Shown here piece after piece: positions 1 through 4,938 of a stretch of 5,392 nt of DNA. The number at the start of each line of letters is the position of its first letter. Position 1 is the first letter of the stretch. The notes below the pieces were generated by a model. The model was not told the DNA's origin, made no database searches, and saw only the letters and a list, made by a program, of their open reading frames with translations. This DNA comes from Chloroflexota bacterium (GTDB lineage: Bacteria > Chloroflexota > Dehalococcoidia > GIF9 > UBA5629), in the NCBI GenBank assembly GCA_026389675.1, contig JAPLHJ010000281.1:1-5392 (forward strand). Direction: 5' to 3'. The translations under genes were made by a program, and so were the position numbers.

Positions 1-491
1 AGCTCAAGCTGGCGCTTGTTCTTGGACATCATTTGGTTGAGGACTTTGATGATGCTGGAAGTAGTTACCACGGGTGCGCTGGCGAGGATGGCGCCGAGAG
101 CTATGATATTGCCGACCGTTTCATCGCCAAGTTCCCTGGCTGCTTCCACCGTGGGAACGTAGATTGTCTTAATATCGGGTCGCTGGCTTTTGGTCTTTAC
201 AAGAGATTCGTTGACAATCAGCAGGCCGTCCTGCTTTACAGTGGGTTCCAGCATTTTGTAAGCAGCGGGGTTCATTGCAACACCGACATCCGGGTGGGAT
301 ATGAAGATCGAGCCTATCCTTTCATCGGATATATTGACAAAGCAGGTGCACATCCCGCCTCTCTTCTCGCCGCTGTAATACGGCAACCAGGAAACCTGCT
401 GTCCCCCTGCAAAGCCAGCTTCCAGGAGAAGGCGCCCTATAAAGAGTACGCCCTGGCCGCCAAACCCTGAAATAGTAACCTCCCAGCTCAA
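1..491 (-). CDS. korC: 2-oxoacid:ferredoxin oxidoreductase, gamma subunit (3' end cut by window edge)
   Basis: This is the gamma subunit of a ferredoxin-dependent 2-oxoacid oxidoreductase (POR gamma-domain family), a cytoplasmic complex that converts 2-oxoacid plus CoA to acyl-CoA, CO2 and reduced ferredoxin. The visible 163 codons begin MSWEVTISGFGGQGVLF. They carry the glycine-rich GFGGQGV loop (residues 9-15) and the YSGEKRGG segment (39-46), which corresponds to the family's Y-x-x-E-x-R-G-G motif. Gamma subunits usually have about 180-190 residues, so only the last few tens are missing beyond the left edge. The start is TTG, placed because the frame has no nearby ATG or GTG and because the beta-subunit stop overlaps it as TTGA. 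AGGTGG lies 7 nt upstream (499-504), inside the end of the beta gene. This implies translational coupling to the beta gene. Family assignment is firm; the symbol could equally be vorC. Confidence 0.93.
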   Translation of the reverse strand, partial: MSWEVTISGFGGQGVLFIGRLLLEAGFAGGQQVSWLPYYSGEKRGGMCTCFVNISDERIGSIFISHPDVGVAMNPAAYKMLEPTVKQDGLLIVNESLVKTKSQRPDIKTIYVPTVEAARELGDETVGNIIALGAILASAPVVTTSSIIKVLNQMMSKNKRQLE

Positions 492-1285
492 CCCTTCACC
501 ACCTTCTTCATCTCCGCCACTTCGGGCAGGCATTTGAACTCGCCGAGGGGAAATTGCGGGATCATGTTTTTAACCATCCAGTCAAGTGACTGGACTGGTT
601 CCACTTTCCAGTTTATCGGGCACATGGAAAGGACTTCCACAAGGCCCAGACCAAGCCCCGCCATAGGCGCCCTGAATGCCAGCTCAATGGCCTTCCTGGC
701 TTTCCTTACATTGGCCGGGTTGTGCAGCGACACTCTGGCGATGTATGCAGGGCCGTCCAGCGTCGCCAGCATCTCGCTCACCCTGATAGGAAAGCCATGA
801 TGCTCCTGCTTGCGCCCTTTGACCGTCGACGATGTATACATGCCCATGAGCGTAGTGGGAGCGAGTTGGCCACCAGTCATACCGTAGTTGGCATTGTTGG
901 CAAATATAATGGTAATATTTTCACCGCGCGCGGCCGCATGTACGATCTCAGCCATACCTATGGAAGCTAAATCTCCGTCCCCCTGGATGGCGAACGGGAC
1001 CAACTCCGGATGACAGCGTTTTATGGCAGTGGCGACGGCGGGAGCGCGCCCGTGGGGCGCTTCCATACCGTCAACTTTGAAATATTCATAAGCCGTTACC
1101 GTGCAGCCGATGGAACCGATGCATATTGCCCTCTCTTTAAGGTCGAGTTCATCCAACACCTCACCCACCAAGCGCTGGGTGATGCCGTGGCCGCATCCCG
1201 GGCAGAAATGGGTGGCGCGGTCCACCATGATATCCGGCCTATGGTAGATCACATTTTGTAAATCGTTAATGCCGTGTTCGCTCAT
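488..1285 (-). CDS. korB: 2-oxoacid:ferredoxin oxidoreductase, TPP-binding beta subunit
   Basis: This is the thiamine-pyrophosphate subunit of a 2-oxoacid:ferredoxin oxidoreductase (KorB/VorA type, 265 residues, a normal length). The FCPGCGHG motif (residues 27-34) supplies C28 and C31. C61 in the CIGSIGC segment and C222 in SMCPINW are the likely remaining ligands of the [4Fe-4S] cluster by family analogy. The TPP/Mg2+ motif starts at GDGD (102-105) and ends with NNANYGMTGGQ (130-140). HGRAP (78-82) is the usual conserved stretch before the TPP site. It follows the alpha-subunit gene by 16 nt and overlaps the gamma gene by 4 nt. The start is ATG; the preceding Shine-Dalgarno is weak (GGAAAA, roughly 10 nt away). 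The sequence does not fix the substrate: 2-oxoglutarate, branched-chain 2-oxoacids or related acids are all possible. It is shorter than, and lacks the typical features of, single-chain pyruvate oxidoreductases. Confidence 0.96.
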   Translation of the reverse strand: MSEHGINDLQNVIYHRPDIMVDRATHFCPGCGHGITQRLVGEVLDELDLKERAICIGSIGCTVTAYEYFKVDGMEAPHGRAPAVATAIKRCHPELVPFAIQGDGDLASIGMAEIVHAAARGENITIIFANNANYGMTGGQLAPTTLMGMYTSSTVKGRKQEHHGFPIRVSEMLATLDGPAYIARVSLHNPANVRKARKAIELAFRAPMAGLGLGLVEVLSMCPINWKVEPVQSLDWMVKNMIPQFPLGEFKCLPEVAEMKKVVKG

Positions 1286-1301
1286 TACTTTTAATTTTCC
1301 A

Positions 1302-2348
1302 TTACATCATTAAATCGATGGACTCGAATATCTGATCGGCCGTTAGCGGCACTCCGCCGTAGGTGTTGACGAGCTTGATTTCATTCTGGTTGCCTACGCT
1401 GATACGCACATCCTCCAGCATCTGCCCGCCGCTCATTTCCGCTACCAGAAACTTGCAGCCTTTCTCGGCTAAGTCCGCCAGTGGTTGATTTGGAAACGGA
1501 AAGACGGTTATCGGTCTGAGCAATCCCACCTTCCAGTTGCGCTTACGTGCCAGCTTCATGGCGGTCATGGCCGCTCTTGCCGCACTGCCGTAAGCTACCA
1601 GCACAATTGTGGCGTCATCTAGAAGCATGCTCTCGTAACGCACCTCATTAATTCGCATCCTTTCGAATTTTTCCAGGAGCAGCTTGATCCGGGCGGGATG
1701 ATCGAGGGGATTCATCTCAAAGGAGTTGATCAGGTTCTTAGGCCGACCTTTGGCGCCGGTGATGGCCCATTTCTTTTCCGGCAATTTCTTGACCGCGTCG
1801 CGCATCACGATCGACTCAACGGACTGCCCGAGGAACCCGTCAGCCATGATCAATGTGGGATTGCGGTATTTGTCAGCCAGCTCGAATGCCAGCATGGTAA
1901 GGTCCATCATCTCCTGTACAGACGATGGCGCCAGGGTGAGTAGATAATAGTCGCCGTGGCCACCACCCCTAGTGCATTGCATATAGTCGCCCTGCGCACC
2001 GCCGATGTTCCCCAAGCCCGGCCCCGCACGCATGATATTTGCAATCACACACGGTGCTTCAGCTCCTGCCATATATGATATGCCTTCCTGCTGAAGGCTG
2101 AAGCCAGGACTGGAGGTGGAAGTCATCGCACGCACGCCCGTGGCTGAGGCGCCGTAGACCATGTTTATAGCAGCCAGTTCGCTCTCAGTCTGAAGAAAAA
2201 CCCTGCCCAGAGCGGGCAGTTGCTGGGCCATATACTCGAGCAGGTCGTTCTGCGGGGTAATCGGATATCCGAAGTAGGCACCGCATCCAGCGAGGATGGC
2301 ACCTTCCGCGATGGCAATATTACCCCCCATCAGGGTCCTTTCAGACAT
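1302..2348 (-). CDS. vorB: 2-oxoacid:ferredoxin oxidoreductase, alpha subunit (VorB / KorA type)
   Basis: This is the alpha (pyrimidine-domain) subunit of the same complex, 348 residues and full length. It resembles the proteins usually named 3-methyl-2-oxobutanoate dehydrogenase subunit VorB; 2-oxoglutarate KorA proteins are close relatives. The N-terminal domain has the GYPITPQN motif (residues 27-34), the QTESELAAINM segment (53-63) and MTSTSSPG (75-82). These are followed by the RAGPG turn (107-111) and GGGHGDYYLLTLAPSSVQE (128-146), which are characteristic of VorB-like members. The C-terminal half (about 240-348) is the transketolase C-terminal-like domain, with VLVAYGSAARA and LLRPITVFPFP. 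The start is ATG with GAGGAG 7 nt upstream (2356-2361). The gene is 26 nt after the ferredoxin gene and 16 nt before the beta gene. Its role in valine-type 2-oxoacid oxidation is inferred from resemblance only; no assay-like discriminator can be read from the sequence. Confidence 0.95.
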   Translation of the reverse strand: MSERTLMGGNIAIAEGAILAGCGAYFGYPITPQNDLLEYMAQQLPALGRVFLQTESELAAINMVYGASATGVRAMTSTSSPGFSLQQEGISYMAGAEAPCVIANIMRAGPGLGNIGGAQGDYMQCTRGGGHGDYYLLTLAPSSVQEMMDLTMLAFELADKYRNPTLIMADGFLGQSVESIVMRDAVKKLPEKKWAITGAKGRPKNLINSFEMNPLDHPARIKLLLEKFERMRINEVRYESMLLDDATIVLVAYGSAARAAMTAMKLARKRNWKVGLLRPITVFPFPNQPLADLAEKGCKFLVAEMSGGQMLEDVRISVGNQNEIKLVNTYGGVPLTADQIFESIDLMM

Positions 2349-2374
2349 CAGTCGGCTCCTCGAAGGTAAATTTA

Positions 2375-2638
2375 TCAGGATATCGTATCGCTTTCTGATC
2401 TGCGGCAGCGGTAAACTGAAATGGCAACGTCAGGACACATAAGCGCGCATGATTTACAACCGGTGCACTCATGTGCCCGGTCCGGTATCACCTCGGCATA
2501 ATTATAACCGAGCCGGTTGATCTCTTTAGAGGTCCCTATGATTTCCCTGGGACAAACTGAAATACAGTAGTGGCAGGCCTTGCATTTCTCTGTATCGATG
2601 ACTATACAACTGGTTTTACGGCTTTCGGAGATCAACAA
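2375..2638 (-). CDS. korD: 2x[4Fe-4S] ferredoxin subunit of the 2-oxoacid oxidoreductase (delta)
   Basis: This is an 87-residue bacterial-type ferredoxin, the electron-transfer (delta) subunit expected as the first gene of a kor/oor/vor DABC operon. It has two CxxCxxCxxxC sets: C19, C22, C25, C29 and C58, C61, C64, C68. By the usual pattern, the fourth cysteine of each set ligates the other cluster. The stretch IVIDTEKCKACHYC (12-25) is a typical beginning. C11 and C78 lie outside the motifs, and the last ten residues form a short Ser-rich tail beyond the common VYR ending. The start is TTG: an in-frame TGA lies four codons further up and no ATG or GTG lies between, and GAAGG (2648-2652) sits 9 nt upstream. 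Two out-of-frame ATGs (2654 and 2646) precede the start, so a one-base sequencing error is a real alternative. The symbol could equally be vorD. Confidence 0.9.
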   Translation of the reverse strand: MLISESRKTSCIVIDTEKCKACHYCISVCPREIIGTSKEINRLGYNYAEVIPDRAHECTGCKSCALMCPDVAISVYRCRRSESDTIS

Positions 2639-2647
2639 TTCAGCATA

Positions 2648-2652
2648 CCTTC
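2648..2652 (-). promoter_or_regulatory. Ribosome binding site deciding the TTG start of the ferredoxin gene
   Basis: GAAGG on the minus strand lies 9 nt before the TTG at 2638. It lies only 1 nt before an out-of-frame ATG (2646-2644), too close for normal initiation there. This favours the TTG, whose frame encodes the ferredoxin. Confidence 0.5.
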
Positions 2653-2688
2653 ATATAATGCTACAGCAAAAAAAGACAAGCAAAAGAT

Positions 2689-2717
2689 AGTTTACATAGG
2701 CAGGAATTCCATGTCAA
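2689..2717 (-). promoter_or_regulatory. Sigma-70-like promoter of the 2-oxoacid oxidoreductase operon
   Basis: On the minus strand a perfect -35 box TTGACA (2717-2712) is followed by a 17-nt spacer and TAAACT (2694-2689), which matches four of six -10 positions including the key first, second and last. Transcription would start near 2682, giving a leader of about 44 nt before the ferredoxin TTG. The spacer contains the 8-bp palindrome GGAATTCC (2703-2710), which could be an operator or chance. This is a pattern match by eye in the only substantial gap upstream of the operon. Confidence 0.65.
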
Positions 2718-2789
2718 GAAATATCCCCGTCCAGCGGGCTAATTTTTCACTCAGCAGAGACTGATTTAGGTATTTTTTTTAAATAAATT

Positions 2790-3980
2790 TTATTCCGCCT
2801 TGTCCTTGTACCGCCCCACACACACGATGTATTGTTTGCCGTCGCTGCCCGTAACGAGCTTATAATAAACAGATTTATAATACAGGCCGATTTTACCGGG
2901 CATGGTGAATACGTAGTCCTCCCACCCCGTCCCATTAGCGAGGGCGCCATCGACAATGTTGTCCCTGAACAGGCGTCCGGCCATGTCGGGCACACCTTTA
3001 AAGTTTCGCCCGACAACAGCGGGATTATTGGCATTGGCGGCCTCGGTGACATACCTGTCGAATACATAAACGTACAGATCGGGCCGCGCCTTATCCTGGT
3101 AGGGGCTCTCACCGGCATTAATTTTCTTTATTGTGCCGGCGGAGTCAGCGGCGATATCGCCGGCCGTCTTATCAGCTAAGGAGATAACAACATCTTTGGC
3201 GATACTGTCATCAGCATAACGCGGCAGGGCGTAACTGGTAATGGTGCTCTCATAAAAGCTCAGGCCGCCCGGCCGGGCGGGTATTTTCAACGCGTCAAGG
3301 GCTTTCTGCCAGTAGGCTATGGTAGCATCAGGCGCCTGCTTATTAAAAGCAATATACCACTCTACCCGGCGGACATAGGATACCGGCTCAATTTCGGCTG
3401 GATTGATCCCTGCCTTGTAGGCCAGAAAAGGCAACCCCGCCGAAGGCCCCAGCCAGAGGTCCACCTTTCCGTCCAGGAGTTTTTGGATGCACTGCAGGTC
3501 ATTATCGCTGACATCAAGGTTGGTAAAGCCTTTTTCGATAAGGAAAAGCTGGTTCGTGTCGTCCTTATAAACAGCTATAGACTTTACTTTTTTAGCGTCG
3601 TCCAACGAAGTTATTTTGATATCCGACCCTCTTTTAGCATAAAACCACTCGTCTGAAAAGCCGATAGGCCCGACCCATTTGAATAGCTCTTCCCTTAAGG
3701 GCATCCGCCCCGTCGAATACAGCGCGGTGCCCGGTTGCTTCTGAACCAGCTCATATCCATCAGACCACGGTTGCACCTGGATAACCGCGTCACTGCCGGT
3801 GTTTTTAACCAGTTCCAGCACAATCTCGGTTGATTGACCGGTGACATTCCCCCGCTCGTCGGTAAAGTTGTAGGGCGGGTTCTCCTCGGTAACAATGAGA
3901 AGCTTGCCTGCCGGCACATTTAGATTGCAGCCCGGAACCAAAATCAAGACAGCCAGTAGAATAACTGCCAAACCTTTCAT
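2790..3980 (-). CDS. Lipoprotein with periplasmic solute-binding (SBP_bac_3-like) and C-terminal single-Cache-like domains
   Basis: This is a 396-residue exported lipoprotein, probably anchored on the outer face of the cytoplasmic membrane. The start is ATG with GGAGG 8 nt upstream (3989-3993). Residues 1-17 form a signal peptide with a hydrophobic core and a VPGC lipobox, so C18 would be lipidated. Residues about 26-245 resemble family-3 amino-acid-binding proteins: LLIVTEENPPYNF (27-39), a ligand-type STGR (89-92), FKWVGPIGFSDEWFYAKRG (100-118) and VDLWLGPS (173-180). Residues about 255-392 resemble a single Cache (sCache_2-type) ligand domain: a helical lead-in, PDLYVYVFDRY (300-310), NNPAVVGRNFKGVPDMAGRLF (318-338 region), GWEDYVFTMPGKIGLYYKS (352-370) and IVCVGRYKD (385-393). 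No transmembrane, kinase or methyl-accepting segment follows, and no ABC permease is adjacent. It is divergent from a TetR-family gene, which may regulate it. A ligand-capture or sensory role is inferred; the ligand is unknown. Confidence 0.85.
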   Translation of the reverse strand: MKGLAVILLAVLILVPGCNLNVPAGKLLIVTEENPPYNFTDERGNVTGQSTEIVLELVKNTGSDAVIQVQPWSDGYELVQKQPGTALYSTGRMPLREELFKWVGPIGFSDEWFYAKRGSDIKITSLDDAKKVKSIAVYKDDTNQLFLIEKGFTNLDVSDNDLQCIQKLLDGKVDLWLGPSAGLPFLAYKAGINPAEIEPVSYVRRVEWYIAFNKQAPDATIAYWQKALDALKIPARPGGLSFYESTITSYALPRYADDSIAKDVVISLADKTAGDIAADSAGTIKKINAGESPYQDKARPDLYVYVFDRYVTEAANANNPAVVGRNFKGVPDMAGRLFRDNIVDGALANGTGWEDYVFTMPGKIGLYYKSVYYKLVTGSDGKQYIVCVGRYKDKAE

Positions 3981-3988
3981 AGCACTTG

Positions 3989-3993
3989 CCTCC
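3989..3993 (-). promoter_or_regulatory. Ribosome binding site of the SBP-Cache lipoprotein gene
   Basis: GGAGG on the minus strand lies 8 nt before the ATG at 3980. It is a near-consensus site that fixes the start and the complete signal peptide. Confidence 0.75.
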
Positions 3994-4149
3994 AGCTTAA
4001 TTTACACAATTCTGATCAACTCGCTGACCGGAGCATATTCTTACACATGCTTGCCAGAAATGTCCAAACGCCGCTACGCGCCGTGCCTGCAGACGCTGAT
4101 CCCTATGACTATTTTTCAATCCTATACATATGGATTTATTTCGTATATT

Positions 4150-4180
4150 ATTATATGAAATTGCATTGACTGATTGTACA
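4150..4180 (-). promoter_or_regulatory. Possible promoter of the lipoprotein gene
   Basis: On the minus strand a perfect TATAAT (4155-4150) is preceded by TGTACA (4180-4175, four of six -35 positions) at a long 19-nt spacing. It would give a leader of roughly 160 nt. The -35 box lies inside the palindrome at 4173-4182, so a repressor bound there would block it. The evidence is weak: the spacing is not ideal and the region is AT-rich. Confidence 0.3.
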
Positions 4181-4192
4181 ATTAATCTGCAA
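4161..4192. promoter_or_regulatory. Candidate operator: nested palindrome in the divergent intergenic region
   Basis: The core ATTGTACAAT (4173-4182) is a perfect 10-bp palindrome, extendable to 14 bp (4171-4184) with one mismatched pair. It is bracketed by TTGCA (4161-4165) and TGCAA (4188-4192), whose centre is offset by one base. TetR-family repressors commonly bind such dyads in the gap next to their own gene. Assignment to the adjacent TetR regulator is inference from position and symmetry. Confidence 0.4.
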
Positions 4193-4204
4193 CCCCATGA
4201 TATC

Positions 4205-4216
4205 AGTGCTTGCACT
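4205..4216. repeat. Short inverted repeat upstream of the TetR gene
   Basis: AGTGC and GCACT face each other around a 2-bp TT centre, 50 bp before the TetR start. It could be a second operator half-site pair. It overlaps TTGCAC (4210-4215), a poor -35-like hexamer followed 16 nt later by TACGAA (4232-4237), which is the only promoter-like arrangement close to the TetR gene. Confidence 0.3.
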
Positions 4217-4266
4217 TCAACGCGGGCTGACTACGAAAATAATAGTTAAATTGAGAGGGGAGCGCA

Positions 4267-4938
4267 ATGGTAAAGAAGGAAAAAAAGCCTGACCCCATAA
4301 TCAGGGCAAAAAAAGGCGTGGTGAAGATGAGCCGTATACAAAGGGGCAAGCAGATAGCGACCTTCCGCAAAAGGCAGATAACCCGCGCGGCCTACGAGAT
4401 AATCGCCGAAAAGGGCTACAACAACTTCACCATGATGGATATAGCCAAGCGCGCCGGCGTTTCGTCGGGCCTGATACACCACTACTTCAAGGACAAGGAA
4501 AATATGCTGGTCACCCTGCTCAGGGAGATGCAGCAGAATATACGCCAATCGCTGGAGCGCAGTATAGAAACGGTAGCCGACCCCAGGAAAAAACTCGAGA
4601 TATTTATGGACCAGGCTTTCGGCCTGGTCGAAAACGAGAAGGAATACATTTATGTTACCTTTGATTTTCTAACACAGATCAAGTTCAATGAACGCATGCA
4701 GCGCATATTGAGCAAGCTCTACCGCGGATACAGGGAAACCATTGTAATGATCCTGAGGGAAGGCAAGGCCAAGGGTATATTTAATGAAGTTGATGAACAC
4801 TACGTAGCAACCATGTTCGTTTCGCTATTGCTGGGTCTGGAACAACAGTTTATTATAGACAGCTCGGCTTTCTTTTACCGCGAATATACCGCCCGGATAA
4901 AGAGCTATATTTTCGACATGGTGGTGCTCAAAAAGTAA
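4267..4938 (+). CDS. TetR/AcrR-family transcriptional regulator
   Basis: This is a 223-residue one-component DNA-binding regulator, cytoplasmic and probably dimeric. The TetR_N domain spans about residues 34-82. The helix-turn-helix covers FTMMDIAKRAGVSSGLIHHYF (54-74 region) and the domain ends with KDKENML. The GLIHHYFKDKE wording is close to BetI- and FadR-like TetR groups. Residues 85-223 form the variable all-helical ligand and dimer domain, so the inducer cannot be read. The ATG at 4267 has a purine-rich Shine-Dalgarno (GAGGGGAG, ending 4 nt before it). This start gives a 20-residue Lys-rich extension before the usual family N terminus. An alternative ATG at 4327 (residue 21) would remove the extension but has a weaker ribosome site. 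The gene is divergent from the SBP-Cache lipoprotein gene and overlaps the next gene tail-to-tail by 11 bp. Autoregulation through the palindrome at 4161-4192 is plausible. Confidence 0.93.
   Translation: MVKKEKKPDPIIRAKKGVVKMSRIQRGKQIATFRKRQITRAAYEIIAEKGYNNFTMMDIAKRAGVSSGLIHHYFKDKENMLVTLLREMQQNIRQSLERSIETVADPRKKLEIFMDQAFGLVENEKEYIYVTFDFLTQIKFNERMQRILSKLYRGYRETIVMILREGKAKGIFNEVDEHYVATMFVSLLLGLEQQFIIDSSAFFYREYTARIKSYIFDMVVLKK

Larger units (their letters stand above)
3981..4266. other. Divergent intergenic region between the lipoprotein and TetR genes
   Basis: This 286-bp gap has an AT-rich middle part (about 4111-4186) suited to promoters. It also contains the palindromes listed separately and a GC-rich hairpin at 4068-4084: ACGCCGC, a TAC loop, then GCGCCGT, with six of seven pairs. 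The reading frames that cross it have no plausible start context or protein-like composition. I see no RNA gene, riboswitch or terminator in it. Confidence 0.6.

Noticed and set aside
33..470. Plus-strand open frame of 145 codons
   Set aside because: It lies fully antisense to the gamma subunit, which has clear family motifs (GFGGQGV, YSGEKRGG). The plus-strand translation resembles no known family.
2719..2745. Possible terminator after the lipoprotein gene (CCCG / CGGG with 5-nt loop, outer AAAT / ATTT)
   Set aside because: The stem is only 4 bp with a 3x3 internal mismatch and no clean U tract, and it overlaps the -35 box of the next promoter; too weak to annotate.
2747..3118. Minus-strand open frame of 123 codons
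   Set aside because: It is a shifted frame inside the Cache-like half of the lipoprotein gene; its composition is rich in Pro, Arg and Ser as expected for an out-of-frame reading.
4166..4171. TTGACT as -35 box of a TetR promoter
   Set aside because: No -10-like hexamer is found 15-18 nt downstream (the region reads CTGCAACCCC), so the match is not supported.
3895..4215. Open frames on both strands crossing the divergent intergenic region (72 and 87 codons)
   Set aside because: They have no ribosome binding site of note, no protein-like pattern, and one overlaps the signal-peptide region of the lipoprotein gene in antisense.
4246..4548. Minus-strand open frame of 100 codons
   Set aside because: It is antisense to the well-supported TetR DNA-binding domain.
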